Assembly: GCA_900541585.1 (NCBI GenBank)
Contig: UQKD01000015.1
Span: forward strand, 1-64,000
DNA from: an uncultured Alistipes sp.
GTDB taxonomy: Bacteria; Bacteroidota; Bacteroidia; Bacteroidales; Rikenellaceae
Direction of reading: 5' to 3'
DNA length: 64,000 bases
Part shown: in pieces, positions 1-10,000 of the stretch
Layout of the letters: the number at the start of each line of letters is the position of its first letter
Position numbering within the stretch: the first letter of the stretch is position 1
Position numbers and translations under genes: made by a program
Notes under the pieces: generated by a model
What the model was told of the DNA's origin: nothing
Seen by the model: the letters and a program-made list of their open reading frames with translations, nothing else
Database searches by the model: none

Positions 1-48
<48 letters not shown>

Positions 49-184
49 ATAAAATAATGTATTGTTAGAGTCCTGACTATTCGTTTATCCTTTAAAAGGA
101 AATTGACAGATAAATACTACAATTTTTCTCTCAAAATATAATCAGTAATTCAAAGAACCAGTTTAAAAAAGCTTCGCATTTTGG

Positions 185-297
185 TTGCGAAAGGGATTGC
201 AAAGATAAGTGTTATTTTTCAATCCGCCAAATCTTTTTTAAAGATTTTTTCCGCAGTCTCTTGCGAGACATTTGCGAAAGGGACTGCAAAGATAAGT
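185..297. repeat. 26-bp direct repeat in the rRNA leader (two copies, 87 bp apart)
   Basis: Positions 185-210 and 272-297 share the pattern TTGCGAAAGGGAyTGCAAAG followed by ATAAGT, with a single T/C difference. Each copy holds the -7 box of one tandem rRNA promoter, so this is probably promoter duplication. Confidence 0.8.
200..231 (-). promoter_or_regulatory. rRNA operon promoter P1 (closest to 16S)
   Basis: On the minus strand there is TTTG (231-228), a 20-nt spacer, and TATCTTTG (207-200). This matches the Bacteroidota primary-sigma consensus TTTG-N19-21-TAnnTTTG exactly. Transcription would start near 193, about 145 nt before the 16S 5' end. Confidence 0.8.
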
Positions 298-318
298 AAT
301 CTTTTGCGAACCTCCAAA
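287..318 (-). promoter_or_regulatory. rRNA operon promoter P2
   Basis: Minus-strand TTTG (318-315), 20-nt spacer and TATCTTTG (294-287). Its -7 region lies inside a 26-bp block that is repeated at P1 with one mismatch, so P1 and P2 look like duplicates. Confidence 0.8.
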
Positions 319-433
319 AACTTTTTCAAGAACTTTGCATCTTATTGAAATTCAGACTACAAACCCGCCTCAAGCTCCTTTATTGTAAACCCTCGACTTA
401 TTTGTAAGAACCGGTATTTCTCAAACGCGGATG

Positions 434-464
434 CAAAGGTAGCGACTTTTTTCGAACCTGCAAA
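434..464 (-). promoter_or_regulatory. rRNA operon promoter P3 (farthest from 16S)
   Basis: Minus-strand TTTG (464-461), 19-nt spacer and TACCTTTG (441-434), a full consensus match. With P1 and P2 it makes a triple tandem promoter in the otherwise gene-free 49-540 stretch, which is AT-rich compared with the coding regions. Confidence 0.75.
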
Positions 465-542
465 TATTTGCGCATCTTTTTTCGAAAAAACCTCCATTTT
501 CTTAAAAAACACCTCCCTTACCTATATATTAATAAAGAGAGC

Positions 543-575
543 CAAAAACGACGGCTCCTTTTCAGGAGCCGTCGC
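543..575 (-). terminator. Rho-independent terminator of the S8 protease gene
   Basis: A 9-bp stem (550-558 with 565-573, GACGGCTCC/GGAGCCGTC) and 6-nt loop. On the minus strand it is followed by a run of five T. It lies just downstream of the protease stop codon. Confidence 0.85.
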
Positions 576-597
576 AAAGCGATCGGCTGAAAACCAA

Positions 598-2625
598 TCA
601 GAGCCAGCCCCCATTCGCCGCGAGTCCGGACCGTGAGACGATGGCGAATTCACGCGAAATCTCCATATCGCCGGCCTCGGCCTTGACGGTAAATATCGTT
701 ACGCCGGCTTTCGGGCAGTTGAGCGTCAGCTTCGTTCCGCTGAATGCAGGAAGCGAAGTAAGTCCGACTTTCGCAAAATCTTCCGACAAAACCGATTTCA
801 GTACGACCTTACTGTTCGCACCGCCGAAATAGCTTGCGAAGTCTACGACAGTCGCCTCGCCCGTCTTCACGTAGATCGCAGGGGTCCCCTTGATAGCCAA
901 CAAAAGTTTCAGCGCATCGATACATCCGCCGCCCATCTTGTTCTCATAGTTGGACATGACGAGTGTAATCTTCTCGTTGTCATAGCCGTAAGAAATCTTC
1001 GTTCCGCCGAAATACCGATCGATGCCATACACCGAACTCAACAGCAGCGACGTATACTCGGCAGCCGTGAATTTCCGGCCCAACTGCGCAGCATAGGAGA
1101 GGCCCAGCGCCGCGACGCCCGATACGTGCGGGCACGCCATCGAAGTCCCCTGCATGAAGCCGTAACCATAGGAGCCGCTCGATTTGCGGCCATCCTCATA
1201 ATTTATTGCGTCATCACACAAAATCGTACTGAAAACACCTCCGTTGTAATAATCGACCGACTGGTCGCCGCCCGGAGCGGTGATATCCACCCACGAACCG
1301 TAACAGGTATAATAAGCGGGCTGAAACCCCCAGTCCATCGCCCCCACGGCGATCACCGGAGCATAAGCGGGCGGATACATTTTGGCATCCTGCCATAGAT
1401 CGCCGTCATTGCCTGCGGCAAAGATCACCAGACCGCCCTGAATCGGAGAATCCGGATTCTCCGTCCCGGCATACTGAATAAAGGTATTCATCGCATCCTT
1501 CAGCGCATCGACATTGGAATAACCGTAATTCCACTCCTTCTCGTTATCATCCGGCGTAGTATCCTCACTGACGGTCCATCCCCAACTGTTCTGGGCGATG
1601 ACGGCACCGTTTTTCAGCGCATACTCAAACGCCTTGGAGTCGGCATAGTAGTAATCGATATTGTTTTCGCCATAGCCCAGAATCTGGCACGACATGAGTT
1701 TCACGCCATTGCCGCCGTCACCTCCGGCGATGCCTCCGATACCCACGCCATTGTTGTTCACGGCCGCGATCACACCTGCCACGTGCGAACCGTGGTCGGC
1801 ATATACCATGCCGTAATCGGGATCGTTGTAAGAGGATTTCCAGTCGAGCGTCGCCGATTGGTTGTAAAAATTGTAGCCGTGTTCCGACGTGGTGCCGGGT
1901 TTGGTCCAGATGTTGGCCTTCAGGTCGGGATGCTCGGTGTAGATCGGTTCGTCGATCACCGCAACAATGATGTCCGAACTGCCCGTACAAAGACTCCAGG
2001 CATCGGTCAGATTGATATCCGCACCGGCTTTGGATTTGTTGCCGGTTCCGGGGTTATCGTAATGCCACTGTTTATTCAGGAAAGGATCGTTCATGGCCGT
2101 AACGGCCCGGGTAGAAACATTGGCTTTCGAATCGTTTTCGACAAAGTACGGCTTCACCGTCCCCTCTTTCATCACACGACGGTACTTGGGATCGATCGGG
2201 TATTGCACGACAGCAATCCCAGGCCTTTCCGCAAGCAACTTGCCGACTTCGGCGACATCCGTATGCTCGTCGAAATAAACCGTATACCACCGGTTGATCC
2301 CCGTAACCGAATAGCGATCCTCCCATGCAGGATCGTAAGCCCAAAGGCGTTCGAAGCGCGTAACGCCGATCCGTTCCAGCGCAGCGTCAATATCCTCTAT
2401 TCCCGAGCGGGCGGCGACAGTCTCCCCGGAGCGGGTTTGCTGTGCCACGACTGCGGCAGCAGCCTGAGGCGTTAACTTCACGGCAACCGTGCCTTTGGCT
2501 GCCTTCGACAGCGATCCGGAGAAAACCGCCCCGGATTGGGTTCCGCCATCGGATGCTACTTCGGTCTGGTCTTTGGTACATGAAAACAACGCCAACAGGC
2601 CACAAACGAGCAAAATTCGTTTCAT
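598..2625 (-). CDS. Secreted subtilisin-like serine protease (S8 family) lipoprotein
   Basis: A 675-residue protein with a lipoprotein signal peptide (MKRILLVCGLLALFSC; lipidated Cys16). A propeptide-like region fills roughly residues 20-180. The peptidase S8 domain covers about 210-510, with the full catalytic set: Asp225 in AVIDEP, His278 in DHGSHVAG, oxyanion-hole Asn406 in AAGNDG, and Ser495 in GTSMACPHVSG. About 165 C-terminal residues resemble a small beta domain of unknown role. It is probably an outer-membrane-anchored endopeptidase. It is monocistronic, with its own terminator and a minus-strand -7 box TAACTTTG at 2652-2645; no clear -33 element was found. The family call is secure, the substrate unknown. 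Confidence 0.93.
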   Translation of the reverse strand: MKRILLVCGLLALFSCTKDQTEVASDGGTQSGAVFSGSLSKAAKGTVAVKLTPQAAAAVVAQQTRSGETVAARSGIEDIDAALERIGVTRFERLWAYDPAWEDRYSVTGINRWYTVYFDEHTDVAEVGKLLAERPGIAVVQYPIDPKYRRVMKEGTVKPYFVENDSKANVSTRAVTAMNDPFLNKQWHYDNPGTGNKSKAGADINLTDAWSLCTGSSDIIVAVIDEPIYTEHPDLKANIWTKPGTTSEHGYNFYNQSATLDWKSSYNDPDYGMVYADHGSHVAGVIAAVNNNGVGIGGIAGGDGGNGVKLMSCQILGYGENNIDYYYADSKAFEYALKNGAVIAQNSWGWTVSEDTTPDDNEKEWNYGYSNVDALKDAMNTFIQYAGTENPDSPIQGGLVIFAAGNDGDLWQDAKMYPPAYAPVIAVGAMDWGFQPAYYTCYGSWVDITAPGGDQSVDYYNGGVFSTILCDDAINYEDGRKSSGSYGYGFMQGTSMACPHVSGVAALGLSYAAQLGRKFTAAEYTSLLLSSVYGIDRYFGGTKISYGYDNEKITLVMSNYENKMGGGCIDALKLLLAIKGTPAIYVKTGEATVVDFASYFGGANSKVVLKSVLSEDFAKVGLTSLPAFSGTKLTLNCPKAGVTIFTVKAEAGDMEISREFAIVSRSGLAANGGWL

Positions 2626-2753
2626 AATCTCTGTATTAAGTTTTCAAAGTTAGATTTTTTTCATAACTTATCCATTCGGAGCGGACTATTTTATAGCTCA
2701 TCCGTCCCGAAACGGGATTTTTTATTAATTTTGTCCACAGAAAATACCGTGAA

Positions 2754-3368
2754 ATGAATTTCAAGAAAATATCGCTGCTCATCGCGCTGCTGCTCATCGC
2801 AGATCAGGCGCTCAAAATCTGGATCAAAACCCACATGCACCTCGACGAGTCGATCATCGTCTTCCCCGACTGGTTCCAGCTGCGGTTCATCGAGAACAAC
2901 GGCGCGGCCTTCGGCATGCACATCGCCTCGCGCGGAGGCTTCGACTGGGGCAAACTGCTGCTGGGCATCTTCCGGATCGTCATGGTCGGATTCATCGGCT
3001 GGCTGATGCACCACCTCTGCACCAAACGCAAAGACACGCCCAAGGGAGTGATCGTCGGTCTCGCGCTGATCTTCGCCGGCGCCATGGGCAACATCCTCGA
3101 CAGCGCATTCTACGGGTTGATCTTCTCCGAATCGACGCCCTACACGGTGGCGCACTTCGGGGGACACTACGCCGGGTTTATGATGGGCAAGGTGGTCGAC
3201 ATGTTCTACTTCCCGCTGTTCCAATGGAACGGCGTACCCCGCCTGCTGCGGTTCCTGGTCGACAGCAACAACTATTTCTTCGGCGCGATCTTCAACCTGG
3301 CCGATGCTTACATCTCGGTGGCAGTCGTCTATCTGCTTCTGTTTCAGTATAAGTTCTTCAGCAAGTAG
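2754..3368 (+). CDS. lspA: Lipoprotein signal peptidase (signal peptidase II)
   Basis: A 204-residue polytopic inner-membrane aspartic protease that removes the signal peptide from prolipoproteins after lipidation. The two catalytic aspartates sit in the family motifs: Asp116 in GNILDS and Asp184 in FNLADAYIS. Four hydrophobic segments are visible. It is longer than the E. coli enzyme (about 164 residues) because of an insert at roughly 120-175, containing GKVVDMFYFPLF. A -7 box TAATTTTG lies at 2726-2733. Many products in this window are lipoproteins and would need this enzyme. Confidence 0.95.
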   Translation: MNFKKISLLIALLLIADQALKIWIKTHMHLDESIIVFPDWFQLRFIENNGAAFGMHIASRGGFDWGKLLLGIFRIVMVGFIGWLMHHLCTKRKDTPKGVIVGLALIFAGAMGNILDSAFYGLIFSESTPYTVAHFGGHYAGFMMGKVVDMFYFPLFQWNGVPRLLRFLVDSNNYFFGAIFNLADAYISVAVVYLLLFQYKFFSK

Positions 3369-3387
3369 ATTTTTTTCGAAAAAAGAG

Positions 3388-3417
3388 TTGGTGTTTCAGA
3401 AAAAAGTATTACTTTTG
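3388..3417 (+). promoter_or_regulatory. Promoter of tRNA-Leu(CAG)
   Basis: TTG (3388-3390), a 19-nt spacer and TACTTTTG (3410-3417), a consensus Bacteroidota promoter ending 20 nt before the tRNA. Confidence 0.8.
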
Positions 3418-3437
3418 CACACCGCAATTCCAGAAAT

Positions 3438-3519
3438 GCCCAGGTGGCGGAATAGGTAGACGCGCACGTTTCAGGTGCGTGTGCCGCAAGGCGTGCAGGT
3501 TCGATTCCTGTCCTGGGCA
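3438..3519 (+). tRNA. tRNA-Leu (anticodon CAG)
   Basis: The acceptor stem GCCCAGG (3438-3444) pairs with CCTGGGC (3512-3518), followed by discriminator A. The anticodon stem CACGT/GCGTG encloses the loop TTCAGGT, with anticodon CAG at 3472-3474. A long variable arm and the T-loop GGTTCGATTCC are present. CCA is not encoded. It has its own promoter and terminator. Confidence 0.96.
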
Positions 3520-3524
3520 CTGGT

Positions 3525-3563
3525 AATCCCCGTAATCGTTTGATTACGGGGATTTTTGTTTTC
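3525..3563 (+). terminator. Terminator of tRNA-Leu(CAG)
   Basis: A perfect 13-bp inverted repeat (3525-3537 with 3542-3554; arms AATCCCCGTAATC/GATTACGGGGATT), 4-nt loop, then a T-rich tail. The arms share ATCCCCGTAAT with the terminator at 43563-43601. Confidence 0.9.
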
Positions 3564-3580
3564 CGTCGACGGCATGACGA

Positions 3581-5626
3581 TCAGTCCGCGGAATTGCTCA
3601 CGGGCGGAAGGCTGCGGGCCTCGGTCCGGCCGCCGCGGAAGAGGTATATCGCCGGTTCCGGCGCTGTGATCGTCCATCCGCCCAAACGGTACTCCCCGGC
3701 CCGGTGAACCACGGCGCAGCGTATTTTCCCGTATTCGACGGCCTGACATCCGGCATCGTTCCGGAGGATTCGCACGGCCGGATTCCGCGCGAACCGTTCG
3801 GTCCGTTTCGCGTCGCGGCACGGCAGAAAAGCGTAGGCATAGCCACCCGTCCGGGCCGGATCGTGCCCGAACCAGCATTTGAAAACCGGTCCCCGCTGGG
3901 TTTTGTCCCTGTAAAAAGGGTCTATCAGGTCCCATTTCCCCTCCTGAACCTCCGTGCTGACCGCAATCGGAGCGCCGTCCAGCGACACATACCCCCGGCC
4001 GTCGTGATGCACCCACGGCAGGCCGCCGGAAGCCTCGGCCGCCCCGCCCCGGGTTACCGGACCCGCAAGGTGCGTCTGATCCAGAGCCGTGGCGATCCGG
4101 AAAATCCGGGCGTCGGAACTGCGGATGTCCGCGCCCAGCGCCACGACGAGGTCCCCGAAAAAGAATGCCGACTTGAGTGCGTGAAGCCCGTCGCGCTCGA
4201 TCTCCATCGTCGTACACAGCACATCGCCCGAAGCGAGGCCGCCCACATGTCCGGAACGGTTTTTCCTGGCCGCGGCGGAGTCGTCGCTCTTCAGAGGCGC
4301 ACCGTCGTCGTAAGCCGTCGTCCCGGGAATCATCCGCCAGTCCCAATGGGCGAAGATGTTGTCGTACTCCCGCCCGTGCTGCATGAACAACAGCGCCCCG
4401 TCGGCCGAGAAGTTGGCAAGGGTGTTCTCCCGGTTCGTAAACTCGAAGCCGATCGTTCGGTCGGAGTGCATGCGGATCGACGCATACCACGTCCCGGTGC
4501 GGTAGATGCCGCAGTCCGAACGGTCGTAGTAACGCGGTCCGCGCAATCCGTCCGACCGGTTGTCCGGCGTCAGGATACCTTCGGCAAACCGCTTGAAAAC
4601 CCGGTGTCCCGGTCTTTTCAGCGCCGCGATGTTCTCCGCGGCGACGGCTGCCGACGAGGCTTTTCCCGGACCGCTGTCGATAAACACCTGCCGGCCGCAG
4701 AAACTCGGGTCCATCACACCCCGCCAGATGCTCCGGCAAAGACCCTCCCGCATCAGGTTCTCGATGACGGCGCACTGCTCGTCCGAAAACATATAAGGCG
4801 TTCCGTCGAGAACCCGGAGCCAGAACGAGATGCCCTCGGCATAGGCCAGTCCGTAGTTCCCGAACTGAATCTGGGGCCCATGCTGATGAAACGACCAGTC
4901 GGCCTGAATGCCCTCGCCGTCGGTGACGACGATCTCCCCGGCGATCTGATCCCGGGCCTCGGCGACGAGTGCCTCGTCGTCCGTCAGCAGCCCGCGCATC
5001 AGGTTGTTCCCGGCCAGCCATACCTTGTTCTGCCCCGTGCGGCCGAAGCGCGAGCGCTCGATGATCCGCAGCCCCTGCTCCAGTTCCGGAGCGGAAAGTT
5101 CGCCGCGGATCATCAGCAGAATCGCGGCGAGTTTCTTGGGAACCCCGATCTCCCCGTGCCACCAGTTCAGCGACGACGGCTTCTTCGCATACCAGTAGGC
5201 AAGCCCCTCGTGCAGCAGGCCGCCGATGCGCCCGTCGCCATGCCACGCCGACGCAGGGTCGGCATAGAGTTTCGCCAGGGCGTACATCCGTGTCAGGTGC
5301 AGCGACGGCTGCCACCGCCCCCTCGTCCGGTCGTCGTAGTCGATGTCGGTCCAGAATCCGCCCGCGTCGAACAGTCCCAGCAGACGCCGGACCTCGGCAT
5401 CCGGAAGGTGGACCGACGTGTAAAGCTGGAGCAGCAGCACGTCGTTCGCCCTCCCGTAATCGGAATAGCGGACAAAACGTTCGGTCGTCTCCCCGTCCGG
5501 GGCATAGGACATCACCGACACGTCGACAAAGGCTTGCCTCACACGGTCGAGCGGACCGGCCGGAAAAGCGCGGAGCGTCGTCAAAAAAAGCAGAGCGGCC
5601 AGGAGGGCCGTACGTAAACCATTCAT
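3581..5626 (-). CDS. Polysaccharide lyase family 8 (hyaluronan/chondroitin-type lyase)
   Basis: A 681-residue secreted lyase that should cut uronic-acid glycans by beta-elimination. The start at 5626 gives a Sec signal peptide (MNGLRTALLAALLFLTTLRA); the frame stays open to 5806 without any export signal there. Family landmarks are NWWHGEIGVP at about 154-163, an Asn in GQNKVW near 200, His249 in FHQHGPQ, Tyr258 in GNYG, then WDWRMIPGTT, AFFFGDLVVALGA and WVHHDGRGYVSLDG. His, Tyr and Asn fit the PL8 catalytic set. Length is close to bacterial chondroitin AC lyases. It is transcribed away from the GH88-SusCD operon across a shared intergenic region, so it is probably part of the same PUL. The exact glycan is not fixed by sequence. 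Confidence 0.9.
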   Translation of the reverse strand: MNGLRTALLAALLFLTTLRAFPAGPLDRVRQAFVDVSVMSYAPDGETTERFVRYSDYGRANDVLLLQLYTSVHLPDAEVRRLLGLFDAGGFWTDIDYDDRTRGRWQPSLHLTRMYALAKLYADPASAWHGDGRIGGLLHEGLAYWYAKKPSSLNWWHGEIGVPKKLAAILLMIRGELSAPELEQGLRIIERSRFGRTGQNKVWLAGNNLMRGLLTDDEALVAEARDQIAGEIVVTDGEGIQADWSFHQHGPQIQFGNYGLAYAEGISFWLRVLDGTPYMFSDEQCAVIENLMREGLCRSIWRGVMDPSFCGRQVFIDSGPGKASSAAVAAENIAALKRPGHRVFKRFAEGILTPDNRSDGLRGPRYYDRSDCGIYRTGTWYASIRMHSDRTIGFEFTNRENTLANFSADGALLFMQHGREYDNIFAHWDWRMIPGTTAYDDGAPLKSDDSAAARKNRSGHVGGLASGDVLCTTMEIERDGLHALKSAFFFGDLVVALGADIRSSDARIFRIATALDQTHLAGPVTRGGAAEASGGLPWVHHDGRGYVSLDGAPIAVSTEVQEGKWDLIDPFYRDKTQRGPVFKCWFGHDPARTGGYAYAFLPCRDAKRTERFARNPAVRILRNDAGCQAVEYGKIRCAVVHRAGEYRLGGWTITAPEPAIYLFRGGRTEARSLPPVSNSAD

Positions 5627-5696
5627 AACAGTTATCAGGATACTCGTGAAACGCCTCCGTTCCGAAGGCCGGAAACCGACCCGGAAAGCGGCATGA

Positions 5697-5704
5697 CAAA
5701 TATA
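5697..5704 (-). promoter_or_regulatory. -7 element for the PL8 lyase gene
   Basis: TATATTTG on the minus strand matches TAnnTTTG and would give a leader of about 60 nt. No well-spaced -33 element is present, as expected for a promoter that needs an activator. Confidence 0.45.
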
Positions 5705-5749
5705 AATCATTTTAGACCAAATATCCCCGCCGACAGCCCGGAAAAGCGA

Positions 5750-5782
5750 CTTTGACCGGATTCTGCTCCCCTTTGACCGGAT
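5750..5782 (+). promoter_or_regulatory. Candidate PUL operator: two direct CTTTGACCGGAT repeats 21 bp apart
   Basis: The 12-mer CTTTGACCGGAT occurs at 5750-5761 and again at 5771-5782, a period of 21 bp or two helical turns. It lies between the divergent PL8 and GH88 genes. It ends 28 nt before the GH88 -7 box, in a typical activator position. I infer it could bind the AraC-type output domain of the regulator encoded at 20577. Confidence 0.55.
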
Positions 5783-5810
5783 CGAATCCTTCCCGGAAGA
5801 ATACAAAATC

Positions 5811-5818
5811 TAATTTTG
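5811..5818 (+). promoter_or_regulatory. -7 element for the GH88-SusCD operon
   Basis: TAATTTTG matches TAnnTTTG and lies 38 nt before the GH88 start codon. There is no -33 TTG at the right distance, consistent with activation from the repeats at 5750-5782. Confidence 0.5.
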
Positions 5819-5856
5819 AGTGACGGAAAAACCAACCGAAAAAACTACTGTCAGAC

Positions 5857-7062
5857 ATGAGAACCCGAACCTACCGCACAGCATTGCTGTCGACCCTCCT
5901 CCTCACGGGATGCACGCCCCGGGAGACAATGCCGGAACTGACCGACCGCGTATTCGCCGCAGCCGCGGCCCAGTACGAACAGCTCGAAGGCCGGCTGACC
6001 GACGAGACGCTTCCGAGATCGGTGGCCGCCGACGGAAAATTCATCTCTTCCGACATCCGCTGGTGGTGCAGCGGATTCTATCCCGGCTCGCTCTGGTATA
6101 TATATGAGTATACCGGCGACAAGACATTCCGCGAACTGGCCGAAAAAAACACCTTCAAGCTCTATCCCCTCAAACTGAAGGGCACGGACCACGATCTGGG
6201 ATTCCAGATGAACTGCAGTTTCGGCAACGCCTACCGGATCACCGGCGAGCAGAAATACCTCGAACCCATCCACACCTCGGCGCGGGTACTCGCCGGGAGG
6301 TTCTCGCCCGTGACGGGCGTCATCCGCAGCTGGGACTTCGTGCGCAAGGGCCGCGACTGGAAATACCCGGTGATCATCGACAACATGATGAACCTCGAAC
6401 ACCTCTACAACGCGGGCCTGCTCTTCGGGGACGACACCCTGAAGACCGTCGCCGTGACGCACGCCAACACGACCCTCTGCAACCATTTCCGGCCCGACTT
6501 CACGAGCTATCACCTGGTGGACTACGATCCCGCGGACGGCCGTGTCCGCCGGAAGGAGACCGTGCAGGGCTTCGGCGACGAATCCGCCTGGGCACGGGGA
6601 CAGGCCTGGGCGCTCTACGGCTACACGATGATGTTCCGCCTGAGCGGCTACGAATGCTACCTCAACCAGGCCGAGAACATTGCCGGCATGCTGCTGGAGC
6701 GGCTTCCCGACGACGGCATCCCCTACTGGGACTTCGACTCCGACCGCATTCCCGACGACCTGCGCGACGCTTCGGCCGCGGCGATCATGGCCTCGGCGTT
6801 CGTCGACCTGAGTTCGCTGACCAACAAGCCCGAAGAAAAGGGCAGATACCTGAAAATGGCCGAAAAGCAGCTGCGCACCCTCGCCTCCGACGCCTACCTC
6901 GCCCGCCCCGGGGAGAACGGGAACTTCCTGCTCATGCACAGCGTGGGGTCGCGCCCGGACAACCTCGAAATCGACGTACCGCTGACCTACGCGGACTACT
7001 ATTTCCTGGAAGCCCTGCTGAAATACAGCCGTACAACCCAAACAAAACCTAATAACAACTAA
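5857..7062 (+). CDS. GH88 unsaturated glucuronyl hydrolase (lipoprotein)
   Basis: A 401-residue (alpha/alpha)6-barrel hydrolase with a lipoprotein signal (LLLTGC, Cys19). GH88 enzymes remove the 4,5-unsaturated uronic acid that lyases leave at the non-reducing end of oligosaccharides. Family motifs are WCSGFYPGSLWYIYEYTGD at about 70-88, HDLGFQMNCSFGNAY with Asp113, IIDNMMNLE with Asp175, and DESAWARGQAWALYGY. The two aspartates match the known catalytic pair. It is first in the operon, 14 bp before SusC. It implies that the imported glycan has been cut by lyases such as those encoded downstream. Confidence 0.92.
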   Translation: MRTRTYRTALLSTLLLTGCTPRETMPELTDRVFAAAAAQYEQLEGRLTDETLPRSVAADGKFISSDIRWWCSGFYPGSLWYIYEYTGDKTFRELAEKNTFKLYPLKLKGTDHDLGFQMNCSFGNAYRITGEQKYLEPIHTSARVLAGRFSPVTGVIRSWDFVRKGRDWKYPVIIDNMMNLEHLYNAGLLFGDDTLKTVAVTHANTTLCNHFRPDFTSYHLVDYDPADGRVRRKETVQGFGDESAWARGQAWALYGYTMMFRLSGYECYLNQAENIAGMLLERLPDDGIPYWDFDSDRIPDDLRDASAAAIMASAFVDLSSLTNKPEEKGRYLKMAEKQLRTLASDAYLARPGENGNFLLMHSVGSRPDNLEIDVPLTYADYYFLEALLKYSRTTQTKPNNN

Positions 7063-7076
7063 CACCGTGTGTAATT

Positions 7077-10000
7077 ATGAAACAAAAACTGACCAAACTA
7101 CTTTGTTCGGTGTTTCTCGTTGCCTTTGCGATCCCTGCGATCGCCCAGTCGTCCGGAGGCAGCAGCACCCGCACCATTACGGGAAAGGTGACCGACAGTG
7201 AGGGGGCGCCGATCGTCGGCGCGGTCGTCATGGCCTCCCAGCGCGAAGCCACGACGACCAATTCCGAAGGCAGGTACACGCTGGCCGTCCAAAGCCCCGA
7301 CGCGGTTCTCCGGTTCTCCTGCATGGGCTACCGGCCCCGTTCGGAAAACACGGCGGGCCGCACCGTCGTCGACGTCTCGCTGGAGACGGACAACCAACTG
7401 CTCGAAGACGTCGTGGTGGTCGGCTACGGTGTCCAGAAGAAGGTCAACCTGACGGGCGCCGTCGCGTCGATCGACTTCTCGAAGACCAGCGAGAGCCGCT
7501 CCATCATCAGCACCTCGGCAGCACTGGCGGGCCTGGCGGCCGGTATGAACGTCACGCAAAGTTCCGGCCAGCCCGGTTCGGACAACGCGACGATCCGTAT
7601 CCGCGGCGACGGCTCGTTCACCTCCGGCGCCAACGGCCCGCTGGTGCTCGTTGACGGCGTGGAATGGAGCATGGACAACGTGAACCCGAACGACATCGCA
7701 TCGATCTCGGTGCTCAAGGACGCCGCCTCGGCCTCGATCTACGGAACGCGCGCCGCCAACGGCGTCATCCTCATCACCACGAAAAACGGTTCGGCCGGGA
7801 AGGCCCAGATCAGCTACTCCTACAAGGGCATCCTGCAAATGCCCTACAACGACCTGCACTTCGTTTCAGACTACGCCCGGCACATGGAGCTTATCAACGA
7901 GTCGTGCGACAACATCGGGACCTCGCGCATCTTCTCCCAGTCGAACATCGACCTCTGGCGGGAGAAGTCGTCCGATCCCTACGGGGTCGGCGAAAACGGC
8001 GTCCCGAACTTCGCGCTCTACCCCAACACCGACTGGTTCGACGAGATTTTCGAGAACGGCTACTCCCAGGAGCACAACCTCTCGATCTCGGGCGGGTCGG
8101 AGAAGATCCGCTACCTGCTCTCGCTGGGTTACCTCGACAACCAGGGCGTCATGGGACGGTTCGGCATCGACTCCTCGACCCAGAAGGTGAACTTCCGCAC
8201 CAACCTCGAAGCGGACGTCACGAAGTGGTTCACGGCGGGCGTCCGGCTGTTCGGACAGCGCCAGGAATACGGTTTGGCTAACATTTCCAACGCCTTCAAC
8301 GCCCTTTACCAGACCACCCCGGGTGTCTATCCCGGCTCCGTCAACGCCTGGGGCCGTCCCGCCCTGGCCGCCGAGGAGTCCTCGAACGCCAACAACATCT
8401 TCGGAATGATGTACGGCTCGGGCGGCTACAACAACTCCACCCGCGTCAACGGCTCGGTCTACGCCACGATCCGCCCGTACAGAGGCGTGAGCGTCGAGGC
8501 CACGGTGAACTACTCCCCGACCTTCGGCGAGCGGCACTCCTACGGCCGCGAAAACGGCTACTGGGACTACACCACCGACACGCGCTATTCCAGTTCCGAC
8601 CTCTCGAACGCCGGGGTTTCGAACACCACCTCGCGGAACTACTACCTCTCCTCGGAAATCCTCGCCCGCTACACGGCTACTGTCGGCGACCACGACTTCG
8701 GCGTGCTGTTCGGCTATTCGGCCATGGAATACCGGACCTGGGGCTGGGGCGTGAGCAAGCAGGGGGCCACGGACTGGACGCTGAACGACCTGGGGACCTA
8801 TGAAACGCTTTCGGGATCGTCGAGCACGGCCAAAAACGGCTGGGGGCTGCGCTCCTATTTCGGACGTATCAACTACGCCTACAAAAACCGCTACCTGCTC
8901 GAAGCGAATCTCCGCGCCGACGGCTCCTCGCGCTTCGGCAGCAACAACCGCTACGGTATCTTCCCCTCGTTCTCGGCCGGATGGAAAATCCACGAGGAGC
9001 GCTTCATGGAAGGGACCGAAGACTGGCTCTCGAACCTCAAGCTGCGCGCCTCGTGGGGCAAGGCCGGTAACAACCAGGGCATCGGCAACTATGCCTGGCA
9101 GGCGGTTTACGCCACGCAGAACGTCGTGGTGGACGGGTCCGGCTCGAAAGGACTCTACATCTCCTCGCTGAGCAACGCCGACCTCAAGTGGGAAACCACC
9201 GCCACGACCGACATCGGTCTCGACATGGGCTTCTTCGACAACCGGCTCACGGCGGAGGTCGACTACTACCGCAAGAACACCACGGACATTCTCTACACCC
9301 CGACGATCTACATGACGATGGGCGAGGTGTCGGGCGTGCCCTCGAACCTGGGCAGCGTGGTGAACAAGGGTTTTGAGGTCTCGCTGAACTGGAAAAGCCG
9401 CATCGGCAAGGATTTCAGCTACTACGCCGGGGTGAATTTCTCGTACAACAAAAACCGGGTCACCAAGTTCAAGGGCGATCTGGTCAAGAGGTGGACCGAC
9501 GGGGTCTACTCCAACAACCTCTCCGACGTCACGGCCGGCTACGGCAGCGGCAAGCTCTGCGAGGGGCACGCCCTGGGCGAGCACTACCTCCGAAGGCTCT
9601 ACAAGGGCAACGGACGCGGTTACAGGGGCGGCGCCGTCGATGTCAACGCCGGACCGAAGGACGGTATGATCCGCACGCAGCAGGATTTCGAATGGGTGCA
9701 GGCCATGCTCGAAACGGGCTACACGTTCAACGGCGTGACGGCCCTCAGCAAGGACCAGCTCTGGTACGGCGACCTGATCTACGCCGACCGGAACGGCGAC
9801 GGCAACTACGGCGACGACAACGACATGGACTTCAACGGCCGCACGAGCACGCCGTCGTACAACCTCGGCGTCAACCTCGGGTTCGCCTGGAAAGGACTCG
9901 ACTTCAACATGACGTGGTCGGGTGCATTCGACTACTACATCATCTGGAACGCCCTCTACTACAACGGAACCCAGACCACGAACGGACACGGCATCAGCGA

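Noticed and set aside
2700..2726. TCCCG-AAA-CGGGA hairpin with a T run as a plus-strand terminator
   Set aside because: No plus-strand gene ends upstream of it, and it overlaps the -7 region of lspA. Probably chance or a promoter-proximal structure.
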